This document shows, one piece after another, positions 1-8,064 of a stretch of 64,000 nucleotides of DNA. The stretch's first letter is position 1; each line of letters begins with the position of its first letter. Origin of the DNA: an uncultured Eubacteriales bacterium. GTDB lineage: Bacteria; Bacillota; Clostridia; Oscillospirales; CAG-272. The stretch lies in NCBI GenBank assembly GCA_934481515.1, contig CAKSPO010000003.1, forward strand, positions 5,341-69,340. Reading direction: 5' to 3'. Position numbers and translations under genes: made by a program. The notes under the pieces are model-generated. The model was not told the origin of the DNA and made no database searches. It saw only the letters and a program-made list of their open reading frames with translations.

Positions 1-23
1 CACCCGCATTCGAAAAAAACATA

Positions 24-165
24 CCGCTTCCGATAAAATGCCCCCGGTTTTGGGAAAAGGAAGCTCACTTTCGGGAAGCGGCGAACCATTTCCGGTAAAA
101 AAGGCTGCCGCTCCCGATGGAAGGTGCGCCACTTTCGGTAAGATGGAAAAAATGATGGGAAAACG
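24..165. repeat. Degenerate ~22-bp direct repeats
   Basis: About six imperfect units of 20-23 bases share a TTCCGGTAA-like start followed by a purine run and a GC-rich tail, for example near 25, 68, 90, 112 and 133. The array lies downstream of the VOC gene and may continue beyond the left edge. No coding sequence is credible in it. The units are diverged, so the call rests on the recurring start motif and spacing only. Confidence 0.35.
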
Positions 166-182
166 GTTGTTCTGCGGCAGGG

Positions 183-581
183 TTATTTTGCGGCAAAAAA
201 CTCCACCGCTTCCCCGGTCGGTCCCTCGCAGAAGGAAATGCGTGCCGGATAGGGAGGGACGGAAGAAAAGCAGATGTCCTTCGGTTCAATGGTGATGCGG
301 TAGCCGTTCTTCTGCACCAGCTGTGCAAAAGCGTCCACATCGTTTACCGCGAAGGCGATATGGCGAAGCGCGCCTTCGCCGGGGGTATCCGTGGCGTTCG
401 CCGTGATCTCCATGATCCCGGCACCGGTGTCCAGCATGATGCCCGGTGCTTCCGCCGTTCCCCATGTCCGAACCACCGAAAGCCCCAACAGATCGCGGTA
501 GAAATGTACGGTTCTTTCAAAATTTTCAATGCCGCGGCATTTCAGCGCGACGTGATGGATTCCTGTAATCTGTGGTTTCAT
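183..581 (-). CDS. VOC-family (glyoxalase/dioxygenase-fold) protein
   Basis: This 132-residue protein has the two-module beta-alpha-beta pattern of the vicinal oxygen chelate superfamily. The first module opens with GIHHVALKCR and reaches LDTGAGIMEI. The second holds LRHIAFAVNDVDAF and ends with PTGEAVEFF. The early His, the His of LRHIAF and the Glu of EAVEFF are at the usual metal-ligand positions. Family members include glyoxalase I, dioxygenases and antibiotic-binding proteins, and the substrate cannot be told from sequence. The start follows a GGAG ribosome site about 8 bases upstream. It lies 48 bases downstream of the SGNH hydrolase on the same strand and is probably co-transcribed with it. 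Confidence 0.85.
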   Translation of the reverse strand: MKPQITGIHHVALKCRGIENFERTVHFYRDLLGLSVVRTWGTAEAPGIMLDTGAGIMEITANATDTPGEGALRHIAFAVNDVDAFAQLVQKNGYRITIEPKDICFSSVPPYPARISFCEGPTGEAVEFFAAK

Positions 582-629
582 TTCTTAGTCTCCGTTCTGT
601 TCATTGTTTATCATACATTTATTTTTATT

Positions 630-1775
630 TTATTCATCGACCGCCGACTTTTTTGCAGCAGAAATGTCGTCCAATACCTTTCGCATCAGTGGAAAAAGCG
701 CTTCTGCCCATTTTTTGCATCCGACTGCATTCGGGTGTCCCCCGAAGGCGGCAATGTGATCCTCTTCGGGCGACTTGCAGAGCACCGGAACCGTGTCGAA
801 ACAGGCATCCGTCTCTGCCGCCAGCTCTTCGCGAAGATAGCGGTTGACCCCATGCCAGATTTCTCTCAGCTCCGGATCGTAATCGAAGGGAGGAACGGTC
901 TGCAAAACAACACGCACGCCGGCGGCTTTCAGCTTCCGGACGGTCTCTGTGAGGTTCCGTTTCAACGCCTCTCCGTCCCGTGTCTGCAACAGGTCATTGA
1001 TCCCAAGGCAGAGAACTACCAGGTCGTTCTGCCTGGCGCGGAAAAGCCAGGCGCCGTCGCTTGCCGCATCGGAGGCGCGGGCAAATCCGAGTCCGAGATT
1101 CCAGAAGGCAAAGTCCGTTCCGAGCATTCCGGAGAGGACGGCATTCCAGTGTGCATAAGAATTCTGTTCGGTTCCGATTCCCTGTGTGATGGAGTCTCCG
1201 AGGTATCCGATGCGAAGCGCGACCGGGCGGTCGCAGCCGACCATGGAAGCCAGCGGCATCTGCCGGCAGGGAAACCATTGACCGTCCTCCGCACGCCGGA
1301 AGACCGGGAGGAGGGTTTCCTCGTGATAAGGGATCATTCTGCCGCAGAAGGAAATCTGAAGGCAGAGATACATTCCCGCCGCGGCATCCGCCTCCACCCG
1401 GTCGGAGACGAAAAATCCGCCGGGAAAAACCGCCTTTTCGCGGCTCCCTCCAAAGGTCAGGGGAATGAGTGTTCCCGGTTCTTCTGCGGGTTCCGCCGTT
1501 TTCGTCACGCCCACCGAAGCGGAGAGAATCTGCCACTGGTCGCAGATGAGGTTGCAGTGTCCGCGGTCGCCGCGGTCATAGGTTGTATCGATTGTATTGG
1601 AAAAAAGGAAGGACCAGCCACAGCGTCCGCCTGCCTGCACCCGGTAGTAGACCCTGCCGGTCAGAATACGGGACGGATCCTCGGGACAGAAGAACATCTG
1701 GTTCCCGGAGCCTGCCACCGTGCCGGAGGAATAGGTATCAAAATACGGCATGCCAAAATGTTTTTCTGTCTTCAT
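630..1775 (-). CDS. SGNH/GDSL-type hydrolase, two-domain
   Basis: This 381-residue protein has an N-terminal beta-rich region of about 180 residues followed by an SGNH hydrolase domain. Block I is IGYLGDSITQGIG with the nucleophile Ser, and block III is LGINDLL. The C-terminal catalytic His is in GGHPNAVG. The family hydrolyses esters such as acetylated or acylated glycans, so a carbohydrate-esterase role is possible. One oddity: the position three residues before the catalytic His is usually Asp (DxxH) but is Phe here, so the charge relay may use another acid. There is no clear signal peptide, so it is probably cytoplasmic. A consensus promoter lies about 160 bases upstream, and its transcript passes through an 11-bp tandem array before the start codon. 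Confidence 0.85.
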   Translation of the reverse strand: MKTEKHFGMPYFDTYSSGTVAGSGNQMFFCPEDPSRILTGRVYYRVQAGGRCGWSFLFSNTIDTTYDRGDRGHCNLICDQWQILSASVGVTKTAEPAEEPGTLIPLTFGGSREKAVFPGGFFVSDRVEADAAAGMYLCLQISFCGRMIPYHEETLLPVFRRAEDGQWFPCRQMPLASMVGCDRPVALRIGYLGDSITQGIGTEQNSYAHWNAVLSGMLGTDFAFWNLGLGFARASDAASDGAWLFRARQNDLVVLCLGINDLLQTRDGEALKRNLTETVRKLKAAGVRVVLQTVPPFDYDPELREIWHGVNRYLREELAAETDACFDTVPVLCKSPEEDHIAAFGGHPNAVGCKKWAEALFPLMRKVLDDISAAKKSAVDE

Positions 1776-1810
1776 GAGAGAACTCCCTGATCAAATAAAA
1801 AATAAAATAC

Positions 1811-1862
1811 AAGAGGAGCACAAGAGAAGCACAAGAGAAGCACAAGAGAAGCACAAGAGAAA
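1811..1862. repeat. 11-bp tandem array in the SGNH-gene leader
   Basis: Four full copies and one partial copy of AAGAGAAGCAC run head to tail; only the first unit differs, by one base. The unit length is not a multiple of three, and no credible protein spans it. It lies between the minus-strand promoter at 1939-1967 and the SGNH start codon at 1775, so it would be transcribed into that gene's 5' leader about 35-85 bases upstream of the start. Confidence 0.9.
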
Positions 1863-1938
1863 CTGTGTGTTTCTGACGGCGAAGCGCGGAGCCGTCTTCA
1901 CGAAGGCGGATCTCGTCTTTCTTCTGCGGTATGCAGTC

Positions 1939-1967
1939 ATTATAGCAGATAAAACGGAGCATGTCAA
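1939..1967 (-). promoter_or_regulatory. Sigma-A-type promoter for SGNH hydrolase
   Basis: Read on the minus strand, TTGACA is followed by a 17-base spacer and TATAAT, a perfect consensus match. It would drive the SGNH-VOC pair with a leader of roughly 155 bases. Confidence 0.75.
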
Positions 1968-2470
1968 CGCTCCCGCGGAAACAATAAAAACAATTTCCCG
2001 GCGCCGCACAAGCATCCCGGCTTCCTTTCAGCTGGTAGGATGCAGGCAGACCCCGCGCGGGCAAAGCCGGTTTCCTACGGACATAGAAGAGTTTTTTGTT
2101 CAGCGGAAGCCGGAAGCGGAGTGGAAAGTTATCGTTTTGCAAAACAGCAAAAATTCCATGATACAGATCAAACCTCATCCGCCGCTGACGCGGTTCCCCT
2201 GTCTCGCTGCGGCTCGGGCACATTCGGGTTCTGATAGTCCCCGGACTGTCATTCATTACCCTCGTGCCGCTTCGCTACCCACTGGAGAAGGCTTTTGGGT
2301 AAATCCCCCTTGGATAAAAATCTATGCTGAGATAAAAATCTATGCTGATTGCCGCGGGCATGTTCGGCTTTCATTCCTTTTCCGAAAAAATGTCAAACCA
2401 AAACGAAAAATGCCGATATAAAAAACAATTTTTCCGGCGGTGCACAAGCGTTCCGGTTTTTTCTGATTCC

Positions 2471-2657
2471 GTAGGGGCGGGGTCTGCCCGCCCGTTTGTG
2501 CGGGTTTTGCGGCACATCGGGCATGGGGGGCACCAAGGATTGAATTCGATTTATTCAATTCACTGCGCCGCAAGAGAAAAACAAAATCCGGCGGGAGAAA
2601 ACCGCCGGGATGGTTGTGCAGGTTCCTTAGAAGCGGGCGGGTTGACCCCGCCCCTAC
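2471..2657. repeat. MITE/REP-like element, copy A
   Basis: The element is bounded by 24-base inverted termini: GTAGGGGCGGGGTC at 2471 and its complement ending CCCCGCCCCTAC at 2657, with two mismatches within the 24 bases. The interior has no credible gene. Its right half, with flanking sequence (2602-2719), recurs at 3031-3148 with about five differences in 118 bases. The size and symmetric GC-rich ends suit a non-autonomous element or a REP-type palindromic unit. No transposase is nearby. Confidence 0.75.
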
Positions 2658-2719
2658 GAGGGAGAGGGGATTCCGACGTTTGACGGGAGCCGGAAGCGGA
2701 ATGTGCAGATGGGATTTTT
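2602..2719. repeat. 118-bp direct repeat, copy 1
   Basis: This segment is about 96 percent identical to 3031-3148 by eye. It includes the right terminus of element A and continues into unique-looking flank, so the duplicated unit is larger than the inverted-repeat element itself. Confidence 0.85.
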
Positions 2720-2850
2720 GCCCAACAGGAGCCGGGGGCGGAGTGAAAAGCGGGATTTTTTCGTCCGGCGAAAGCCGATAAGAAAATGAAAAACGACCGC
2801 AATGAAAAAATTTCCGGCTTCACATAAACATCAAATTTTCTATCAAGCCG

Positions 2851-3086
2851 GTAGGGGCGGGGTCAACCCGCCCGTTTGCACGGATTTTGCGGTACATCTG
2901 GTAGGGGCACCAACAAGCGCCGCCCGTTTGTATGGGTTTCGTGGAATGTAGGAAAAGGGCATCAAGGATTGCCGTTCCGGTGGTTCGGATTCCGTATCAC
3001 AGAGGGAAACAAAAGCCAACGTCGGGAATCCCGCCGGGATGGTTGTGCGGATTCCTCAAAAGCGGGCGGGTAGACCCCGCCCCTAC
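2851..3086. repeat. MITE/REP-like element, copy B
   Basis: This second element has 24-base inverted termini (2851-2874 and 3063-3086) with a single mismatch between the arms. It is in the same orientation as copy A. Its interior is longer and carries a further GTAGGGGC motif near 2901. It sits about 170 bases upstream of the metK promoter. No coding potential is seen. Confidence 0.75.
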
Positions 3087-3148
3087 GAGGGAGAGGGGAT
3101 TCCGACGTTTGACGGGAGCCGGAAGCGGAATGTGCAGATGGGATTTTT
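3031..3148. repeat. 118-bp direct repeat, copy 2
   Basis: Partner of 2602-2719, with the same length and about five substitutions. The two copies are 429 bases apart in register. Confidence 0.85.
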
Positions 3149-3255
3149 CGTCCGGCGGAGCCGGAAGCGTAAAGGAACTCCTTTTTTGCAATGCCGAAAA
3201 GATTGTCGAACCGGAATCTGAAAATCGGCGTTTTGCGAAAAAAAGCGAAAAGGGC

Positions 3256-3284
3256 TTGCAAAACGAAGAAAAATGTGATATACT
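3256..3284 (+). promoter_or_regulatory. metK promoter
   Basis: TTGCAA, a 17-base spacer and TATACT precede the SAM riboswitch by about 18 bases, so transcription would begin just before the riboswitch. Confidence 0.7.
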
Positions 3285-3302
3285 GAATGCAATAGAATAT
3301 AT

Positions 3303-3387
3303 CTTATCAAGAGTAACGTAGTGACAGGCACGATGATGTTACAGCAACCTGCAGGAACGTAAGGTGCTAAATCCTGTTAGATGAGAG
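3303..3387 (+). promoter_or_regulatory. SAM-I (S-box) riboswitch aptamer
   Basis: The segment has the S-box order: a P1 5' strand CTTATC followed by AAGAG, a central CGATGATG, then GCAACCTGC and AAGGTGCTAA, and finally the P1 3' strand GATGAG, which pairs with CTTATC (one G-U). It sits between the metK promoter and an intrinsic terminator. In known S-boxes SAM binding stabilises P1 and permits the terminator, lowering expression. Here that gives product feedback on SAM synthetase. The internal stems are short, and the call rests on the conserved signatures and the context. Confidence 0.88.
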
Positions 3388-3394
3388 CCGGATT

Positions 3395-3421
3395 GCTCCG
3401 TCGGAACGGAGCTTTTTTGTT
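3395..3421 (+). terminator. Riboswitch-controlled terminator before metK
   Basis: A 7-bp stem, GCTCCGT with ACGGAGC, has a four-base loop and is followed by TTTTTTG. It lies 8 bases after the aptamer and about 60 bases before the metK start, as expected for a SAM-induced attenuator. Confidence 0.88.
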
Positions 3422-3479
3422 GTCTGAAAAAAGGAAAGATATGTTTTAGAATCTAAAACGTACAGGAGTATCGGAAAAA

Positions 3480-4655
3480 ATGAGCAGAAAACTGTTTACC
3501 AGTGAGTCGGTGACGGAAGGGCATCCCGACAAGATCAGCGACAAGATCTCGGACGCAATTCTGGACGAGATGCTGCGGCAGGATCCCATGTCACGGGTTG
3601 CCTGTGAGACCTTCTGCACCACGGGTCTGGTATGTGTGATGGGTGAGGTGACCACCAAGGCGCAGGTGGACATTCAGAAGATTGTGCGGGAGACCGTGCG
3701 GGAGATCGGCTATGACCGTGCCAAATACGGCTTCGACTGCGACAGTTGCGCGGTGATTACCTCGTTGCACGCGCAGTCTCCGGATATTGCCATGGGAGTG
3801 GATCGCTCCTATGAGGCGAAGAACGGTACCGAAAACGATGCATTCGAGATCGGAGCGGGGGATCAGGGGCTGATGTTCGGTTATGCCTGCAACGAGACCC
3901 CGGAACTGATGCCGCTTCCCGTTTCGCTGGCGCACCGGCTTGCCAAGCGGCTGACCGAGGTGCGCAAGACGGGAGTTGTTCCGTATCTGCGTCCGGACGG
4001 AAAAACGCAGGTGACGGTAGAGTATAACGAAGAAGGAAAGCCTGTCCGTGTGGATACCATTGTCATTTCCTCTCAGCACAGTTCTGAGGTTGCGCTGGAA
4101 GAAATCCGCAAGGATCTGATCCGTGAGGTCATTGTTCCGGTCATTCCGGCGGACATGATGGATGCAGAGACCAAAATCTATGTCAATCCTACCGGGCGGT
4201 TTGTGATCGGCGGCCCCGCCGGCGACACGGGTTTGACCGGTCGCAAGATCATTGTGGACACCTACGGAGGCTATGCCCGTCACGGCGGCGGCGCCTTCTC
4301 CGGAAAAGACCCGACCAAGGTGGATCGCTCTGCCTGCTATGCCGCGCGTTATGTGGCAAAGAACATTGTCAAGGCGGGACTGGCGGACAAATGTGAGGTG
4401 CAGGTGGCGTATGCCATCGGTGTCGCAAAGCCGGTTTCCGTGACCATTGACACCTTCGGAACGGCGAAAATTCCGGAGGAGGAGATCGAAAGAAGGGTTC
4501 TGAAGCTGGTGGATTTGCGCCCGGCGGCAATCATCAAGCGGTTTGATCTGCGCCGTCCCATTTACGCAGAGCTTGCGGCTTACGGGCATATGGGGAGAGA
4601 GGATCTCCATGCGCCGTGGGAGGAATGCGATCTGGTTCCGGCACTTTTGAGGTAA
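3480..4655 (+). CDS. metK: S-adenosylmethionine synthetase
   Basis: This 391-residue enzyme makes SAM from methionine and ATP. The family signatures are all present: GHPDKISD near residue 16 for ATP/metal binding, [12 protein letters not shown] near residue 123, and the glycine-rich [16 protein letters not shown] loop near residue 267. The length matches bacterial MetK (about 380-400 residues) and the three-domain order is intact. The start has an ACAGGAG ribosome site 9 bases upstream. The gene is monocistronic, controlled by the S-box attenuator upstream and closed by a terminator at 4839. Confidence 0.98.
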   Translation: MSRKLFTSESVTEGHPDKISDKISDAILDEMLRQDPMSRVACETFCTTGLVCVMGEVTTKAQVDIQKIVRETVREIGYDRAKYGFDCDSCAVITSLHAQSPDIAMGVDRSYEAKNGTENDAFEIGAGDQGLMFGYACNETPELMPLPVSLAHRLAKRLTEVRKTGVVPYLRPDGKTQVTVEYNEEGKPVRVDTIVISSQHSSEVALEEIRKDLIREVIVPVIPADMMDAETKIYVNPTGRFVIGGPAGDTGLTGRKIIVDTYGGYARHGGGAFSGKDPTKVDRSACYAARYVAKNIVKAGLADKCEVQVAYAIGVAKPVSVTIDTFGTAKIPEEEIERRVLKLVDLRPAAIIKRFDLRRPIYAELAAYGHMGREDLHAPWEECDLVPALLR

Positions 4656-4660
4656 CACCG

Positions 4661-4828
4661 TACCATTCGCGACCTGCGTACTCGCTTGCATCTTTCTCAT
4701 CGTACTTTACAAAAATCTTTGTCTGCAGTTCGGCTATAGCCTGCGAATTTTTGTATCGTCTGACGAGAAACCCGACTTTCAAATTGCAGTTTGCACCATC
4801 GGAACTGCGCGGTATTGCCTTGAAGAAA
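4661..4828. repeat. Diverged ~170-bp dispersed repeat, copy 1
   Basis: The sequence aligns along its length with 10903-11071. The central 60 bases, from CTTTACAAAAAT to TCGTCTGACG, agree at roughly 79 percent by eye. It lies between the metK stop and the metK terminator. Neither copy holds a convincing gene, although both keep an open minus-strand stretch with a shared KIFVKY/RIFVKY-like reading. Confidence 0.65.
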
Positions 4829-4838
4829 TAAAAAATGC

Positions 4839-4876
4839 AACGCGGAACCGCCCACCGGGTGCTTCCGCGTTTTTTG
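4839..4876 (+). terminator. metK terminator
   Basis: AACGCGGAA pairs with TTCCGCGTT around a 15-base loop that can itself fold, and is followed by a run of T. Confidence 0.8.
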
Positions 4877-4918
4877 AAGAAAATCCGCATCTTTGCGGAA
4901 AGAAAGGAGGGAAAGCCG

Positions 4919-7171
4919 ATGCCGGGGGAAGAGTCGGAGGCGAGGCGGCAGGAGGACGAATACGGGCTGTTGCGCATCAGCGGAACCATTGAGCATGTGA
5001 TCTATGCCAATGAGGAAAACGGGTTTGCCATCTGCGACCTCGGGACGGATCAGGACGATCTGATTACCGTAACGGGAACGCTGCCTTACATCGGGGAGGG
5101 CGATCTTGTCACGGTCTACGGCAAGTGGGTGCACAATCCGAAATACGGCAGGCAGTTTCGCGTGGAGCAATGCGAAAAACAGCTGCCCGCGGACAAGGCA
5201 TCCATTCTCCGGTATCTTTCGGCGGGGAGTATCAAGGGCATCGGTCCAAAAACCGCACAGCGGATTGTGGATATGTACGGAGAGGAAAGCTTTGATGTGA
5301 TCGAAAATCACCCGGAGTGGCTTTCGGACATTCACGGAATCACGCCGAAGCGCGCCGCCGAGATTTCCGAGGAGTTCCGCAGGCAGGCGGGCATCCGGTC
5401 TGCGATGCTCTTCTTCCGGGAATATTTCGGTGCGGCAACCACGGTCCGAATCTACAAGAAGTGGGGCGGGAACGCGGTGGATGTGGCAAAGAAGAACCCG
5501 TATCTGCTTTGCGAAGAGATTGAAGGAATCGGTTTTGAGCGTGCCGACCGGATGGCGCTTCGTCTGGGGCTTCAGCCGGATGACCCGGAGCGGCTTTGCA
5601 GCGGAGCACTGTATCTGCTTTCCTATCACGCGCGGCAAAACGGGCACGTCTGCCTTCCGCGGGAAAAGCTGACCGAGAGTGCCGCACGTCTGTTGGAATG
5701 CCGGCAGGAGCAGGCAGAGGCGGCGGTGGAGGAACTGCTCCGGCGAAAAAAGCTTTACAGCGTCCGGTTCGGGGAAACGGTCTATCTTTACGAGCGGCAG
5801 ATGTACGAGGACGAGAAATACATTGCCAAAAAGCTGTTGCTTCTGAATCGGGTCTGTCCTGCCATGGATACGGCGAATATCTCCGCCTTCATCCGGAAAG
5901 AGGAGGGGCAAAGCGGGATGCGGTATGCTCAGCTCCAGCGGCAGGCGATTTCCGATGCGCTGGAGAATGGGGTCATGCTGCTCACCGGCGGGCCCGGAAC
6001 CGGAAAAACCACGGTGGTGCGTGCTCTGATGCATATTTTTACGGCGATGGATTGCAACATCGCGCTGTGCGCTCCGACGGGACGTGCGGCAAAACGACTC
6101 TCGGAGTCCACTTCCTCCGAGACGAAAACCATTCACCGGCTTCTGGAATACAGCGGGGAGGAAACCGGGGGAATCCGGTTTCACCGGGACGAGAACAATC
6201 TTCTGGAGGAAAACGTCATCATCGTGGACGAGGCTTCCATGGTGGATAACCATCTGATGAGCGCCTTGCTCCGCGCCGTCAAGCCGGGAGCCAGGATGAT
6301 TCTCATCGGCGACGCCGACCAGCTCCCTTCCGTAGGGGCGGGAAATGTTCTGCGGGATCTGCTTGCTTCCGACCGCTTTGCAACGGTTCGCCTGAATGAA
6401 ATCTTCCGGCAGGCAAGGCAGAGTATGATTATCACCAATGCTCATGCGATCAACCGCGGAGAGATGCCGCAGCTGGATGTCAGAGACAATGACTTTTTCT
6501 TTCTCCCGCGAAGCACGGAAGCGGAAATTGCCGCGACCATAACGGAGCTGTACCGCACAAGGCTTCCGAAGGTGTACGGAGACATGGCGCGGAGCGGGAC
6601 GCAGGTCATTGCCGCGTCGCGGAAGGGAGAAACCGGGACGGAGCATCTTAATGTTTTGTTGCAGGCGGCGCTCAATCCTCCTGCCGCCGGAAAGCGGGAA
6701 TACCGGTACCGGGAACTGATTTATCGGGAGGGCGATCGTGTCATGCAGGTGCGGAACAATTATGACATTTGTTGGGAGCGGGAGGACGGAAGTGCCGGAA
6801 ACGGCATTTTCAATGGAGACATCGGTATCATTCTGCGGATTTCGATTCCGGATGAGACCATGGAGATCCGGTTTGACGACCGCACGGTCAGCTACGATTT
6901 TCATGCTCTGGAGGATCTGGAGCCGGCGTATGCGGTCACGGTGCACAAGAGTCAGGGAAGCGAATATCCGATTGTGATTCTTCCGATGGGGAATGCGCCG
7001 GCGATGCTGCTCTCAAGAAATCTTTTATATACCGCAGTGACAAGGGCACAGTGCATGGTGATTCTGGTGGGCAGACGGGAGGTTGTATCCGCAATGGTGT
7101 CAAACAACCGTCAGTCCATGCGATATACGGGGCTGTTACAATGGCTGAACGAAAAAAGATCAGACAGATAA
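4919..7171 (+). CDS. recD2: RecD2-type ATP-dependent DNA helicase
   Basis: This 750-residue protein is a RecD-like superfamily 1 helicase of the stand-alone RecD2 class. An N-terminal OB-like region is followed by helix-hairpin-helix motifs (SIKGIGPKTAQRI near residue 103 and a second, IEGIGFERADRM, near 200). The motor has Walker A GGPGTGKTT near 356, Walker B IIVDEASMV near 433, GDADQLPSVG near 463 and the C-terminal VTVHKSQGSEYPIV near 670. RecD2 unwinds DNA 5'-3' in repair and replication stress. I chose the ATG at 4919 because of the AGGAGGG site just upstream; an in-frame ATG at 4835 has none and falls at the metK terminator. The 3' end overlaps comF by 31 bases. Confidence 0.95.
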   Translation: MPGEESEARRQEDEYGLLRISGTIEHVIYANEENGFAICDLGTDQDDLITVTGTLPYIGEGDLVTVYGKWVHNPKYGRQFRVEQCEKQLPADKASILRYLSAGSIKGIGPKTAQRIVDMYGEESFDVIENHPEWLSDIHGITPKRAAEISEEFRRQAGIRSAMLFFREYFGAATTVRIYKKWGGNAVDVAKKNPYLLCEEIEGIGFERADRMALRLGLQPDDPERLCSGALYLLSYHARQNGHVCLPREKLTESAARLLECRQEQAEAAVEELLRRKKLYSVRFGETVYLYERQMYEDEKYIAKKLLLLNRVCPAMDTANISAFIRKEEGQSGMRYAQLQRQAISDALENGVMLLTGGPGTGKTTVVRALMHIFTAMDCNIALCAPTGRAAKRLSESTSSETKTIHRLLEYSGEETGGIRFHRDENNLLEENVIIVDEASMVDNHLMSALLRAVKPGARMILIGDADQLPSVGAGNVLRDLLASDRFATVRLNEIFRQARQSMIITNAHAINRGEMPQLDVRDNDFFFLPRSTEAEIAATITELYRTRLPKVYGDMARSGTQVIAASRKGETGTEHLNVLLQAALNPPAAGKREYRYRELIYREGDRVMQVRNNYDICWEREDGSAGNGIFNGDIGIILRISIPDETMEIRFDDRTVSYDFHALEDLEPAYAVTVHKSQGSEYPIVILPMGNAPAMLLSRNLLYTAVTRAQCMVILVGRREVVSAMVSNNRQSMRYTGLLQWLNEKRSDR

Positions 7172-7935
7172 TTTATGACCTTCTGTTCCCGCCGCGGTGC
7201 GCTTCCTGCCGGACGCTTTTGGATTGGTACCGGGAGGATCCGGACACCGGCGAAACGCTTTGCCGGCGCTGTCAGGCAGAATGGGAAGAGGCAAAACGGA
7301 CGACATGCGAAATTTGCGGGAAGCCGGTTCCGGAATGCCGCTGCATGCCGATTCTGATGCAGGAAGCGAGATGCAGAGGCTTTTGCCGGTTGGTGTTTTA
7401 CAGTCCGCGACAGGACGATGCCGTGCAGAACCGGATCATTTATCACATCAAGCGGCGGCAGGAAATCCGGGCGCCGGAGTTTCTCTGCCGGGAACTGCTT
7501 CCCGCACTGGAGCAGATTCTCGGAGACAAAATCGCCGCGAAACGGTTGCTTGTTACTTATATTCCGCGGCGGAGAAATGCGAAGACAAAGTACGGTGTGG
7601 ATCAGGCGGAGCTGCTTGCCAAAGCCATGGCAAAGCTGACCGGAGGAGAATTCCGCCGACTGATCCGTCGGACGCGCGGCTCCACGCAGGCGCAGAAGTT
7701 CCTCTCCCCGGAAAAGCGGTTGGAAAATGCAAAACAGGCGTTTGTTGCCGGCAGGATGGGAAACTGCCGCGGGAGAACCGTGCTGTTGCTGGATGATCTG
7801 GTGACGACCGGAGCCAGCATGGAACGATGTGTGCGGATTCTGTATCAGATGGGAGCCGGGGCAGTCTATTGCGCCTCCGTTGCCACTGATATTCCCGACC
7901 CTGCCGAAACGGTGCAGGACGGGGCGCTTTCGTGA
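7141..7935 (+). CDS. comF: ComF-family phosphoribosyltransferase-like protein
   Basis: This 264-residue protein has the ComF layout. An N-terminal zinc-finger region has paired cysteines (CASC, CRRC, CEIC, CRC), and a C-terminal phosphoribosyltransferase-like domain carries the PRPP-loop motif LLLDDLVTTGASM near residue 218. ComF takes part in handling imported single-stranded DNA during natural transformation and interacts with PriA-type helicases. The start at 7141 gives the usual N-terminus MAERKK and lies inside the recD2 end, which implies translational coupling. The pairing of recD2 and comF puts two DNA-processing proteins in one transcript. Confidence 0.92.
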   Translation: MAERKKIRQIIYDLLFPPRCASCRTLLDWYREDPDTGETLCRRCQAEWEEAKRTTCEICGKPVPECRCMPILMQEARCRGFCRLVFYSPRQDDAVQNRIIYHIKRRQEIRAPEFLCRELLPALEQILGDKIAAKRLLVTYIPRRRNAKTKYGVDQAELLAKAMAKLTGGEFRRLIRRTRGSTQAQKFLSPEKRLENAKQAFVAGRMGNCRGRTVLLLDDLVTTGASMERCVRILYQMGAGAVYCASVATDIPDPAETVQDGALS

Positions 7936-7979
7936 TTTTTTGCGGCTGTGGCGGAATTCTGCGGGGCTTTGAAAAACTT

Positions 7980-8003
7980 GCGGGAAATGATTGCATTTCC
8001 CGC
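7980..8003. promoter_or_regulatory. Perfect 9-bp inverted repeat over the mreB promoter
   Basis: GCGGGAAAT and ATTTCCCGC flank a 6-base centre. The right arm overlaps the -35 region of the promoter at 7991-8019. It may be an operator or the comF terminator stem, but there is no T-run after it. Confidence 0.5.
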
Positions 8004-8019
8004 CGGAATCCTGTATAAT
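7991..8019 (+). promoter_or_regulatory. Promoter for mreB-like gene
   Basis: A perfect TATAAT is preceded at 17 bases by TTGCAT, a weak -35 that overlaps the inverted repeat. The start codon is 46 bases downstream. Confidence 0.6.
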
Positions 8020-8064
8020 AAAAGAAAAGTGTAAAAAACAGTTCCGGGAAGGAGGGGATGTCCG

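Noticed and set aside
1791..2015. Small Leu/Ser/Cys-rich frame over the 11-bp array
   Set aside because: Its hydrophobic tail is just the 11-bp unit read in shifting frames; no ribosome site.
2471..3148. Possible CRISPR array in the GC-rich repeats
   Set aside because: Only two long copies with internal symmetry and no regular short spacers; no cas genes in the window.
4697..6946. Minus-strand open frame opposite recD2
   Set aside because: Shadow of recD2 and the intergenic repeat; Arg/His/Pro-rich without any family signature.
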